A stretch of 40,858 bases of DNA, taken from positions 1 through 40,858 of the forward strand of contig CAMVIN010000007.1 of NCBI GenBank assembly GCA_947167565.1, written 5' to 3'. This DNA comes from an uncultured Clostridia bacterium. GTDB lineage: Bacteria; Bacillota; Clostridia; Lachnospirales; Lachnospiraceae. The position numbers and the translations under genes were made by a program. The notes beneath the pieces were generated by a model. It made no database searches, was not told the DNA's origin, and worked only from the letters and a program-made list of their open reading frames with translations. Positions 1 through 8,911 of this stretch are shown here, in pieces; position 1 is the first letter of the stretch, and every line of letters starts with the position of its first letter.

Positions 1-198
1 ATTAAAATTCTCAGTCACAAAATCCTTTGCGGTTATTTCTACGTCAAACTCTTCTCCCAGCTCAGCTACCAAAGTTACCAGATCAAATGAATCCAGAACC
101 TTGTCATCTACCAGAGCCTCTTCCTTCTCAAACTCCACATCCTCGTGAAGTTCCTGCAAAATATCCAGTATTGTCTCTCTTACTTCTTCTCTATCCAT
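1..198 (-). CDS. Acyl/peptidyl carrier protein (DltC-like), truncated by the window edge
   Basis: Own translation from ATG at 198 (minus): MDREEVRETILDILQELHEDVEFEKEEALVDDKVLDSFDLVTLVAELGEEFDVEITAKDFVTENFN. Contains the DSFD phosphopantetheine-attachment motif. Absent from the ORF track because it has no stop inside the window. Confidence 0.85.
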   Translation of the reverse strand, partial: MDREEVRETILDILQELHEDVEFEKEEALVDDKVLDSFDLVTLVAELGEEFDVEITAKDFVTENFN

Positions 199-227
199 CT
201 CTTCTTTCTCCTCTCTTCTTTTAGAAA

Positions 228-1760
228 CTATTCGGATTTTCTCCGTCGTTTCTTTTCTTCATATATTTTTTGTAACTGCACGCGGTCAGTTTTCCCGTTC
301 AGCGTCAGCGGCATACTCTCCAACTGTCGGATTGCGTTTGGAAGCATGTACCGCGGAAGCCGTTCTTTAAGTTCTTTGGTCAATTCCCCTTTGGAAATAT
401 CCCCGACATAGAACAGTACAATTTTGTTTTTCTCTCTGGCGTAAATGCAGCAGCAATTCTTCACACCTTCCACACTATTTACATCCGCCTCAATCTCTCC
501 AAGTTCAATCCGGTGTCCCATATGCTTAATCTGGTGGTCTTTTCTGGCGGCAAATACAAGATTTCCCTCCGAATCCCTCCTTGCCAAATCTCCTGTGCGG
601 TAAATGCGGTCATAAAACTGTGAGTTGCACGGATTCTGCACAAAGACCTCATCTGTCTTTTCCGGCATTCTGTAATATCCCAGTGTCACACCACTTCCCC
701 GGATGCAAATCTCTCCTTCCCCGCCATCCGGGACTTTGTTTCCATTTGTGTCCAGCAGAAGAATTTGTGTATTGGCAAAAGGTTTCCCGATAGGAATCAC
801 CTCATTTTCTTCAAACAGCCGTTCCGCATGATAATAGGTACTGACTCCTGTTGCCTCGGTCGGACCATATAGATTATAGAATTCCACCTCCGGCAGTGCC
901 GACTTCCAAATATTGAACTGCTTAACCGGAAATACCTCACCACAAAAAGTAACGGTTCGAAGATATTCCGGCTTTGCTGTATCAAACGCACCAAACGCAG
1001 ATATCATAGAGAGAGCAGATACCACCCAGTTGATTGTATTGATCTTGTGCTCATTCAGATATTCTACAATCTGAAGCGGAAACATAAACTTCTCTTTCGG
1101 CACAAGCCACGTAGTCGCCCCACATTTCAGAGTGGCATAAATCTCTTTCATGCTCGCATCCCAGTACAACGGTGTCTGATTCGCAAACACACTCTCTTCA
1201 TCAAATCCGAGCACTTCACACAACTGCTCGATGTAATCAATAATTCCCCTGTGACAGACAACAACTCCCTTGGGAACTCCGGTCGAGCCTGATGTGTAAA
1301 AGATGCACACCGGATCAAGCTCTACACTCGCCGTACGAATTCTCCGGAGCAGTTCTTCGTCATACTCTGTCTCACAGCAGGCTCTGTAGTCAAGAATATC
1401 TCCGGCAAAATCAAAGGTCTCTGCCGCCTCTCTGGTGCTGTCATCACAGATCATAAGTTTTGCGTCTGTATTTTTCAATATGAGTTCAATGCGCCGTCTC
1501 GGCATCTCCTCGTCAATCGGCACATAAAAACATCCGCTGTACACAACGCCAAAAAAGGCAGCCAGAAAGTCCGGTGACTTTTTCATGTACACCAAGACCG
1601 GCGCCCGAAAAACTTCTCTTAGCGCCAGTGCTGTACCAAGTCTCATCGCCCGGCCGCGGAATTCAGAGAACGATAAACTCGTCTCCTCATCCGCAAAAGC
1701 GATTTTGTCCGGAAAACATTCCGCTGTCTTTTCTATATAATCTAATACATTTGTCTGCAT
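228..1760 (-). CDS. Amino acid adenylation / AMP-dependent synthetase (DltA/NRPS A-domain-like)
   Basis: Core motifs FYTSGSTGVPKGVV, YWDASMKEIY, NLYGPTEAT, YRTGDLARR and LNGKTDR. ATG at 1760 has an upstream AAAGGA. Directly upstream of the carrier protein. Confidence 0.85.
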   Translation of the reverse strand: MQTNVLDYIEKTAECFPDKIAFADEETSLSFSEFRGRAMRLGTALALREVFRAPVLVYMKKSPDFLAAFFGVVYSGCFYVPIDEEMPRRRIELILKNTDAKLMICDDSTREAAETFDFAGDILDYRACCETEYDEELLRRIRTASVELDPVCIFYTSGSTGVPKGVVVCHRGIIDYIEQLCEVLGFDEESVFANQTPLYWDASMKEIYATLKCGATTWLVPKEKFMFPLQIVEYLNEHKINTINWVVSALSMISAFGAFDTAKPEYLRTVTFCGEVFPVKQFNIWKSALPEVEFYNLYGPTEATGVSTYYHAERLFEENEVIPIGKPFANTQILLLDTNGNKVPDGGEGEICIRGSGVTLGYYRMPEKTDEVFVQNPCNSQFYDRIYRTGDLARRDSEGNLVFAARKDHQIKHMGHRIELGEIEADVNSVEGVKNCCCIYAREKNKIVLFYVGDISKGELTKELKERLPRYMLPNAIRQLESMPLTLNGKTDRVQLQKIYEEKKRRRKSE

Positions 1761-1880
1761 GTTTCTCAATCCTTTGTACTTCAATTAATACTCACAAATA
1801 CTATGATAGCACAAAGTTGAGAAAAGTTCCATGAAAATTTATACCATGTTTTACATTCCTTCGGGTGTAATTATTCATCT

Positions 1881-3512
1881 TCATGAACCATTTCCATAAT
1901 CTTTTTCTCCCTCTGGTTTTGCCGGCGGTGTTCCGCTCGGTTTTCCATTATGATGACCTTTTCCATCCGTATGATTTCTATTACCTCGATTTCCACTACC
2001 GGACTTGTCACCGGAATTACCACTCTGACTCCCTGGTCTGCTCCCTGGTTTCCCACTTGGACGCCCGTTGCCCGCCTTTCTTTCACCAGTTTTTTTGTCA
2101 GATGAGTTGCTGTCTGTTTTGCTTCCTGTTTTACTGTCCGCCTTTCCACTGGAGCCGGACTTTGCCTCTACCGCCTTGCCACTGGATTTTGTTCCGGCTT
2201 TATATTTTTTGCCATTGACATAGAGTGTGTGACCGTTTAAATTGATAGATTTTTTTGCACAAGTAAGACTCGTTATATAAGAATCTGCCGTCAGCGTCCA
2301 TGTAGAATTTCCCTTTAACTCCACATACACACTTCCCGCCTTGCCATCGGAGTTCACAGCCCCCTTGAACTTGGAGCTGTCTGCGAGATACAAATTCAGT
2401 GTCGATACATCATCCACCACGATATCTCCCTTGATGGTCTGCTTTGACGCCTTTACCGTCACGTTCCCGCCATTGGAGCCCTCGCTTCCCCAGCCGGCCG
2501 CTGCCGCTCTGAGAAAAATCCCTTTTGAGTCTTTGTTCGTTATTTGCGCATTTTTTAACGTAATCGTAGCAACTGTATTATTGACAAAAAAGATGTCTCC
2601 GTTTTTGTTGATCAGTGTCCCACCTTCCATTCCAAAAGTGGCTGCCCCCTGTGCCGCATCTCCCGACATAGACTGATAAATCATAACCGCCTGATAATAC
2701 TTTGACTTGTCACTGTTCTTTTTATTGTTATCCGCAGTAAGAGTCACATCCTTTAGTTGAACTGAATTTTTCCCCTCCACGACAACGCCTTGAGATGCCG
2801 TAGAAGTCAGTGTTGCATTGCTGACAGTAATATCCGCTGTCGAATAGATAACCGGTGAGCCTGTTCCGTCTGTCGTATAACTCCCCTTTGTGACCTTTAC
2901 CGTTCCACCGCCCCTGTCTGAACGAATTGCCGCAGAAGAATTCCCCTTGGTATAAATGACAAGATTATCCGCATTCATTGTTCCACCCCCTGTCGTCATC
3001 AGTCCGCCGGAACAATTATTACTCGTATTGATTTGTGAATTCGAGATATTCACTGTGGTCTTTTTTCCATAGGAAAATACCGCATTCGCATGAGCGCCGT
3101 CGCTATCAACTTGAATATTGGTCAAGTTAAGCACAGCACCATTCGTCGCAAAAACTGCAGAGTTCTCTCCATAAAAGTCCGCATCATCTCCCTCCGAATT
3201 GCCGGTCTTCACAACCTTGACATCCTCGTAACTTTCTGTTTTCCCATCAACTTCAATCGCATGGCCACCGTCCGTGCTATTTTTTATTGTCTCCCCCGAA
3301 ACTGCCTGTCCGGACGCTGTCTTACCAAATGCGGAGTCTCCCGAAGAAACCGCAGAATCGGATACCGATCCCCTTTCTAATTCTTGGTTTTCTGAATTTT
3401 TCTCCTGAGACACTACACTACCGTTCTTTCCGTCGGAACTTCCCGCTGAGCCACAAGCCGATAGTCCCACGGCAGCTCCAAGCACAATTGTCAACCATAA
3501 TTTCTTTTTCAT
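1881..3512 (-). CDS. Lipoprotein with beta-helix-like repeats and a low-complexity polar C-terminal tail
   Basis: GGAGGTAACTATG at 3512; signal MKKKLWLTIVLGAAVGLSAC (lipobox LSAC); repetitive NVTVKAS / TVNISNSQI / ITLKNAQI type strands; Ser/Gly/Lys-rich tail. Confidence 0.75.
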   Translation of the reverse strand: MKKKLWLTIVLGAAVGLSACGSAGSSDGKNGSVVSQEKNSENQELERGSVSDSAVSSGDSAFGKTASGQAVSGETIKNSTDGGHAIEVDGKTESYEDVKVVKTGNSEGDDADFYGENSAVFATNGAVLNLTNIQVDSDGAHANAVFSYGKKTTVNISNSQINTSNNCSGGLMTTGGGTMNADNLVIYTKGNSSAAIRSDRGGGTVKVTKGSYTTDGTGSPVIYSTADITVSNATLTSTASQGVVVEGKNSVQLKDVTLTADNNKKNSDKSKYYQAVMIYQSMSGDAAQGAATFGMEGGTLINKNGDIFFVNNTVATITLKNAQITNKDSKGIFLRAAAAGWGSEGSNGGNVTVKASKQTIKGDIVVDDVSTLNLYLADSSKFKGAVNSDGKAGSVYVELKGNSTWTLTADSYITSLTCAKKSINLNGHTLYVNGKKYKAGTKSSGKAVEAKSGSSGKADSKTGSKTDSNSSDKKTGERKAGNGRPSGKPGSRPGSQSGNSGDKSGSGNRGNRNHTDGKGHHNGKPSGTPPAKPEGEKDYGNGS

Positions 3513-3596
3513 AGTTACCTCCATAAATAAGTTCAGCCTTTCCCATTCAATACTAAAATTTATTAACTGTTGATTACACTTATTATAGAGCAGCAA

Positions 3597-3652
3597 CCTT
3601 AAAACAGACTGAAAAAAGTTAACTACATCAGGCAATGTTCCAAAATTCTTTA
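3597..3652. repeat. Left copy of a ~55-bp imperfect direct repeat flanking the AAA ATPase gene
   Basis: ACCTTAAAACAGACTGAAAAAAGTTAACTACATCAGGCAATGTTCCAAAATTCTTTA; shares GTTAACTACATCAG and TCCAAAATTCTTTA with the copy near 5188-5243. Confidence 0.8.
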
Positions 3653-4957
3653 ATCTCTTAAACATCCAATCGGAACTATTTTAACTCCATTGTCAGTGGT
3701 ATATCCCATTGATGCATTTGCGCAAATTACAATTAATGCCGATGGTTCTCTATATACAGCTTTAGGATGTGCAGGGTTTTTAGTTGCAGCCTCATTATGT
3801 TTTATTATTAAATCTCTAAACTTTAGAAGTGATTGCTCTGCTTCAGGGATTTTATTTGCTCCTGTTTTTATTTCAATTAGAGCATATCTACCATCTTCCA
3901 TTTGATATATGGCATCTGCTTCCAGTCCTGTATCATCTGTATAATGAAGTATTCTTGCATTGTGAGCCTCTGCAAACACGAGCAAATCACGTAGTACTAA
4001 ATTTTCAAAAATATGTCCAAACAAATCTAAATCATTTATAAAATATTCTGGTCCTAGTCCTAATGCAGCTATTCCAATCGAAGGATCTACAAATATATGC
4101 TTCTTTCCACTTCTTATTGCTGTCTTAGATCTTATTTGAGGAGTCCATGCATCAATATCTTTTATTACAAATAGTTCCTCAAGTTTTTCAACATAATTAT
4201 CCAATGTAACATCCGTAACATTTTGTGTTGCTTTCACATCTGCAAATATCTTTGTCTTTTTTGCTTTTGTTGCCATATTTCGTGCATATGACCATAACAA
4301 CGTTCTTGCCCATTCCGGATTTCTTTTCACTTTATCTATTGCACTTATATCCGTCTGATATATCTGCCTGTAGTAGTCTTTTGCAATTTCTAGTTTTGCT
4401 GATTTTCTTTTCAATGCCAAGCATCTTGGCCATCCACCTCTGCAAACTATAAAGAACAATTCTTCTAATGTAAGATCAGACATACTACCATCAAAATTAT
4501 ATGTTTCATCTTCAACAATCCTTGATAATGAAATCAGCCCATTAGATTCACCTGTTTCCCATAATGTCATCGGAAACATAGTTACTTCAGTAATTCTTCC
4601 TGTACCCGTGTGTGGTGTATTGATTTTTTTACTTGATGAGCCAGTTAAATAATATTCTCCTACGTTTTCAGGATTGTCATCACAATCCTTTCTTATTGTC
4701 CCCCATATTTTAGTTGCATCTTGCCATTCATCAAACAATATTGGTTTTTTATTTTTTAAAAAAAGTTTAGGCGATGTTTCGGCAACAGCTAAATATCCAT
4801 CTCTCTTTTCTTCATCCTGAAATTCAATAATTGTATTGCAGCGTTCTTTAGCAGTTCTAGTTTTACCGCACCCCTTTGGTCCGATAATATTAATTGCATT
4901 AAACGCCTCTTTTCGCTTATTTAATTCTTCATCTACAATTCTTCTAATATATTTCAT
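3650..4957 (-). CDS. AAA family ATPase with C-terminal DUF4143-like / PD-(D/E)XK-like region
   Basis: P-loop GPKGCGKT, ILFDEWQDA Walker-B-like segment, C-terminal LEADAIYQMEDGRYALIEIKTG (D...ExK). ATG at 4957 preceded by GAGGTGAACAATAAT. Confidence 0.8.
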   Translation of the reverse strand: MKYIRRIVDEELNKRKEAFNAINIIGPKGCGKTRTAKERCNTIIEFQDEEKRDGYLAVAETSPKLFLKNKKPILFDEWQDATKIWGTIRKDCDDNPENVGEYYLTGSSSKKINTPHTGTGRITEVTMFPMTLWETGESNGLISLSRIVEDETYNFDGSMSDLTLEELFFIVCRGGWPRCLALKRKSAKLEIAKDYYRQIYQTDISAIDKVKRNPEWARTLLWSYARNMATKAKKTKIFADVKATQNVTDVTLDNYVEKLEELFVIKDIDAWTPQIRSKTAIRSGKKHIFVDPSIGIAALGLGPEYFINDLDLFGHIFENLVLRDLLVFAEAHNARILHYTDDTGLEADAIYQMEDGRYALIEIKTGANKIPEAEQSLLKFRDLIIKHNEAATKNPAHPKAVYREPSALIVICANASMGYTTDNGVKIVPIGCLRD

Positions 4958-4982
4958 ATTATTGTTCACCTCGCATAGATAC

Positions 4983-5011
4983 ATTATACATCCATATGTA
5001 ATCACCAGCAA
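4983..5011 (-). promoter_or_regulatory. Predicted sigma-A type promoter of the AAA ATPase gene
   Basis: Minus strand TTGCTG-N17-TATAAT. Confidence 0.7.
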
Positions 5012-5014
5012 GAC

Positions 5015-5076
5015 TATTTTGTGTTTTTCGGCAAATTTATTTTGTGTTTTTCGGCAAATTTATTTTGTGTTTTTCG
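5015..5076. repeat. 23-bp tandem repeat, 2.7 perfect copies
   Basis: TATTTTGTGTTTTTCGGCAAATT at 5015-5037 and 5038-5060, then TATTTTGTGTTTTTCG at 5061-5076; lies immediately upstream of the predicted -35. Confidence 0.95.
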
Positions 5077-5187
5077 ATATCTTCATTTATTCAGCAAACT
5101 CATCAGCAATTATATTGTTCAAAAATATTATGAGCCTATTTTCTAAATGCTATACTCCTTGTTAATATACATTAGTATCGTGTACCT

Positions 5188-5243
5188 TTAAGCTAAAACA
5201 GGCTAAAAAAGTTAACTACATCAGCCGTTTCCAAAATTCTTTA
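5188..5243. repeat. Right copy of the ~55-bp imperfect direct repeat flanking the AAA ATPase gene
   Basis: TTAAGCTAAAACAGGCTAAAAAAGTTAACTACATCAGCCGTTTCCAAAATTCTTTA. Confidence 0.8.
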
Positions 5244-5311
5244 CAGCATAGCGATTTTTTCATGAACCTAATAAACCGGCCAATCTCATTCATCTATTTT
5301 TGTCAAATCTA

Positions 5312-6373
5312 CTACTCCGACTCTTCCTCTAACACCAGATACTCATATCCATACTTTTTCTCCAGTGTCCAACGGCATTTTCCGACCGTTCCCTCTTTTT
5401 CCTTTCCTACCACAAAATCGGAAACAAATGCCGCAGCCGATGTCTCATCCCCACAAATCTCTGCCACAAGATTTGTCATCGTCTCTTTTTCATTTTGGGT
5501 AAAAAGTGGGGTAGAGGCCGTATCGACTCTGCTGTTTGGATTCTTTTCCATTTTTATCTCAAGTTCAAGCGGCTTTCCATCCTTATAGTAAAAATCAATA
5601 CACTTGTTGTATGGGTTGTCACACTCATTCCAACTGCTGATGAAATTCAACCGGTCCATGTAGCCTCCGGCATTGATGGCTCCCACATAAAAGCCGTCTT
5701 TTACTCTCGTCCGGAAAAATTCCTCATATTTTCCCGGCACACGGAGCAGTGCCTTGGGAATTTGAATCTGCAATCCGTATTCATCAGCTCCCGCTATTAT
5801 AATAATTTCAACGCCCTGACGGACAAGGCTCAGATACTCTGTCTCTTGTTTGCGTTTCTCTTCATATTCAGCAGCAAATGTCTGAAAAGGAGCAACAAGG
5901 TTCGCAGCGCCTAAACGTTCTAATTTATTTAGAACCTCTTCTATTTTCCCTGTATAAATGATATCATCAAACATATAATAGCCGGATATATTTCCGAACT
6001 TTGAATCTTCCTCATCCATTTCATCCGAAGAATAAGCATCTTCAGAACTCAAAGAAAAAGCCCGTTCCTGCACAGAATTCCAATCCCTCCAATCCGGAAC
6101 AAGTAATTCTTTCGTCTTCTCATCACGTTCAAAAATGTTATCCCCATAAACATCCATTTCAATTAACATATCCTGCAGCCGGTTAAGGAACTCACCGCTC
6201 TCCTTTCTCGTCACAATAGGAACCGGCTCCTTTTCCTCATCCCACGTTACTTCATACACACTGTCAACAAATGGTTTCTTTTCTGCCTTCGCCTGTTTTA
6301 GGACAGCATCCTCTCCGCATCCCGTCAACAAAAATCCAACGCATAGCACCAAAATAATTCCTTTTTTGTTCAT
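5312..6373 (-). CDS. Lipoprotein, paralogue of 8912-10003
   Basis: GGAGGTTGTTATG at 6373; MNKKGIILVLCVGFLLTGCG lipobox. Shares VDSVYEV, VKDGFYVGAINAGGYMDRLN and KDGKPLELEI with 8912-10003. Confidence 0.75.
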   Translation of the reverse strand: MNKKGIILVLCVGFLLTGCGEDAVLKQAKAEKKPFVDSVYEVTWDEEKEPVPIVTRKESGEFLNRLQDMLIEMDVYGDNIFERDEKTKELLVPDWRDWNSVQERAFSLSSEDAYSSDEMDEEDSKFGNISGYYMFDDIIYTGKIEEVLNKLERLGAANLVAPFQTFAAEYEEKRKQETEYLSLVRQGVEIIIIAGADEYGLQIQIPKALLRVPGKYEEFFRTRVKDGFYVGAINAGGYMDRLNFISSWNECDNPYNKCIDFYYKDGKPLELEIKMEKNPNSRVDTASTPLFTQNEKETMTNLVAEICGDETSAAAFVSDFVVGKEKEGTVGKCRWTLEKKYGYEYLVLEEESE

Positions 6374-6390
6374 AACAACCTCCATTCTGC

Positions 6391-7584
6391 CTAAACTCTC
6401 TTCCAGATTTTTGTCAAATGGAAAAGCAAATAAAAACTTCCGGATATCAGTAGCCACAAAACGAGGCATCTGGTCCACGACACATGAGAAGTGGCATTAG
6501 ATATAAGATAATCATTTAAAAAATAAGTTGCAAACGCTCCTAAAGAAGTGCTGATGCCAATGTTGATACCTACGCGGCCGATTGCTGTCGGAATCCGGCT
6601 GTTAATCCGTGCCAGATCCTGTTTTTGATTAATCCACCACGCAAGCCAGGTACATCCAACCAATATAGCAGCCGCAAGCCCAAAGGAAATCCATATATTC
6701 CCATACGACAAAACTGCAGTCCGATTCGGTAGATATTCTGCGCCTTTTGGACTATAATCGCTATTTGAAAAATATCCCATCACCGAAAAATATCCGTACC
6801 GATATCCCAGCGTCCGCCCCTCAAACATTCCGAAATAACGCTTCAAGCAGTTTAAAATCACATCAGCCTTTCCCGATTGGAGAAACGGACTCATGGACAC
6901 AGAAATATGCCAACCCACAGTCACAAGACCGAGAGGCCAAAACAGAGCTCCAGCCCCCACAATCGCGCTAAAAATTGAATTTCTTATCAGGTAGGCAACC
7001 AACATATAGACCGAGTACATTGCCAGCAGCGTAAGCCAGAACAAAAGCAGTGAACGAATGGTATGAAAAAGAGTGTCAGCACCCGCAAACTGATGAAAAA
7101 ACGGGGATAGCACATTGTTTTTGATAATAATTGGCTCAAAATAAAATTTTTGAACCAGAACGCCAACTCCAATCACAAGACACCATACTGTAATCATACT
7201 GTAACTTACAAGCACCTTTGCAAAAAATTTCTCTTTCTGAGTAAACGGAAGGGAATTCAAGTATTCTCTTTGATTCCTCTTCTGCAAATCCGCAAACTGC
7301 ACCATAGCCATGACAGCAAACGCCACCACACACAGACAGACTGTATTTCGAAGCACTTCAATCAGAATATATCCAAAGATACTCCCACTAACAAGGTTAC
7401 CGGCTGCACTGTAACTGTTAACGCCTACTCCTCTCACAGGAGACAAGAGGTAATGCAAAGAACCGAAAACCTCTCCCACAACCACCAGCGATGCAATCAT
7501 CCCCAGCACAAAGAAAATCAGCATATGTTTCATTTCATATCGAAACAAGACACGAGATCTGTTCGCCCTTTTTTTCTTATTCAT
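6391..7584 (-). CDS. Multi-pass ABC-2-like permease, paralogue of 10014-11240
   Basis: Multiple hydrophobic segments; shared motifs QKRNQREYLNSLPFTQKEKF and QDLARINSRIPTAIGRVGI; directly follows the ABC ATPase gene. Confidence 0.75.
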   Translation of the reverse strand: MNKKKRANRSRVLFRYEMKHMLIFFVLGMIASLVVVGEVFGSLHYLLSPVRGVGVNSYSAAGNLVSGSIFGYILIEVLRNTVCLCVVAFAVMAMVQFADLQKRNQREYLNSLPFTQKEKFFAKVLVSYSMITVWCLVIGVGVLVQKFYFEPIIIKNNVLSPFFHQFAGADTLFHTIRSLLLFWLTLLAMYSVYMLVAYLIRNSIFSAIVGAGALFWPLGLVTVGWHISVSMSPFLQSGKADVILNCLKRYFGMFEGRTLGYRYGYFSVMGYFSNSDYSPKGAEYLPNRTAVLSYGNIWISFGLAAAILVGCTWLAWWINQKQDLARINSRIPTAIGRVGINIGISTSLGAFATYFLNDYLISNATSHVSWTRCLVLWLLISGSFYLLFHLTKIWKRV

Positions 7585-8494
7585 CGGCAGTTCCACCTTT
7601 TCCCTTGTTATCTTTTTCCGCAAGCTTATTCATATAAATAAAACTTTCTTCCAGTCCCACCGGCATCTGTTCTACCAAAACAGCCCCGGCATTTTTCATA
7701 TCTTCTTCAAAGTCCACTGTCGTATTAGGCAGGACAACCGTATACACGCTTCCCACATTGGACATGTGCACTACATCATCTCTCTGATACAGAGCCTCCG
7801 GTGCCCCCTCCGGAAATACAACCTGATATTTGCTGATCTGTTGTTTCACTTCATCTATTTCATCATCAACCTGCACTCTTCCGTGACTGATCACAGTAAT
7901 CGAATCGCAAATTTTCTCTAATTCGCCCAAGTGATGCGAAGAAATGAGAACCGTCATATTATTATTCTCCACAGCAGATACTAAAGTGTCCAAAAGGTCT
8001 TTCTTTGCCATTGCATCCAGCCCCGAAGTCGGCTCATCAAGAATCATGACCTCCGGATTTCTCGCCATATTCAGCATAAAAGAAACCCTCATCTGCTGGC
8101 CTTTAGAAAGCTGCGTCACTTTTTTGTCCAAATTGATTTGAAAAAGGTTATTTAACAAGTGAAAATCCTCCATTGAGAAATCAGGGAACATACCCTCATA
8201 CATTTTGGCCAGCTTGGAAATTTTATAGCCGCGAAACATTTGATTGCTGTCCGCCACATAACCAATTTTCAATTTGCTGTTCACGTTGTCGTAAACCTCT
8301 TTTCCATCCACCAACACCTCACCGGCATCCGGCTTAAAAATCCCGGTGAGGCACTTGATAATTGTCGTTTTTCCCGAGCCATTGTGACCAATCAGACCAT
8401 GAATTGTACCTTTTTCCACGTGGAATGAAATCCCCTGCACAGCATTTATTCCATTGTCATCATATGATTTTGTCAATCCTCTCACGTCTATCAT
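7577..8494 (-). CDS. ABC transporter ATP-binding protein (YtrB-like)
   Basis: Walker A GHNGSGKTT, signature LSKGQQMR, Walker B VMILDEPTSGLD, H-loop SSHHLGE. Confidence 0.92.
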   Translation of the reverse strand: MIDVRGLTKSYDDNGINAVQGISFHVEKGTIHGLIGHNGSGKTTIIKCLTGIFKPDAGEVLVDGKEVYDNVNSKLKIGYVADSNQMFRGYKISKLAKMYEGMFPDFSMEDFHLLNNLFQINLDKKVTQLSKGQQMRVSFMLNMARNPEVMILDEPTSGLDAMAKKDLLDTLVSAVENNNMTVLISSHHLGELEKICDSITVISHGRVQVDDEIDEVKQQISKYQVVFPEGAPEALYQRDDVVHMSNVGSVYTVVLPNTTVDFEEDMKNAGAVLVEQMPVGLEESFIYMNKLAEKDNKGKGGTADE

Positions 8495-8886
8495 GACTGT
8501 TTTCCTCCTTGCAATCCCTCTAATATTTCACTGATTAAACGGATAATCTCATCTTTATTCATCCCCTGATATACCAGTTCCATGCACTGTTCTCTGAGCT
8601 GCTCTTTCACTTTCTCAATCACTCCCTCGTTTCTTATGCTGTCTGCCTCCGGTATTCCTGCAATATAAGTTCCCTTGCCCCGTATCGTCTCAATCAACTG
8701 CTGCTGCTCCAGACTGCGATACGCCTTTGCTACTGTACCCGGCGTAATGTCAAGCTGCATCGCCAATTTGCGGACGGATGGAATCGCATCGCCCTTTTTC
8801 AAAAAACCCTGAAGCATCATATATTTGTACTGCGATATAATCTGTTCATAAATGGGCTGTGAACTTCGAAAATCCAGTTGAATCAC
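8491..8886 (-). CDS. GntR-family regulator, YtrA subfamily
   Basis: MIQLDFRSSQPIYEQIISQYK...GDAIPSVRKLAMQLDITPGTVAKAYRSLEQQQLIETIRGKGTYIAG; 4-nt ATGA-type overlap with the ABC ATPase gene. Confidence 0.9.
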   Translation of the reverse strand: MIQLDFRSSQPIYEQIISQYKYMMLQGFLKKGDAIPSVRKLAMQLDITPGTVAKAYRSLEQQQLIETIRGKGTYIAGIPEADSIRNEGVIEKVKEQLREQCMELVYQGMNKDEIIRLISEILEGLQGGKQS

Positions 8887-8911
8887 ATAATCACCTCCGA
8901 TTTATCTAATA

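Noticed and set aside
1852-1871. Weak hairpin downstream of the 1881 lipoprotein gene
   Set aside because: Short mismatched stem and no T-run.
1871-2149. 92-aa minus-strand ORF
   Set aside because: Different frame within the low-complexity tail of the 1881-3512 lipoprotein gene.
3513-3665. N-terminal extension of the lipoprotein ORF (MFKRLKNFGTLPDVVNFF...)
   Set aside because: Passes through the flanking repeat; a better RBS, start and signal peptide lie at 3512.
5015-5076. CRISPR-like array
   Set aside because: Units are contiguous with no spacers, only 2.7 copies, no cas genes.
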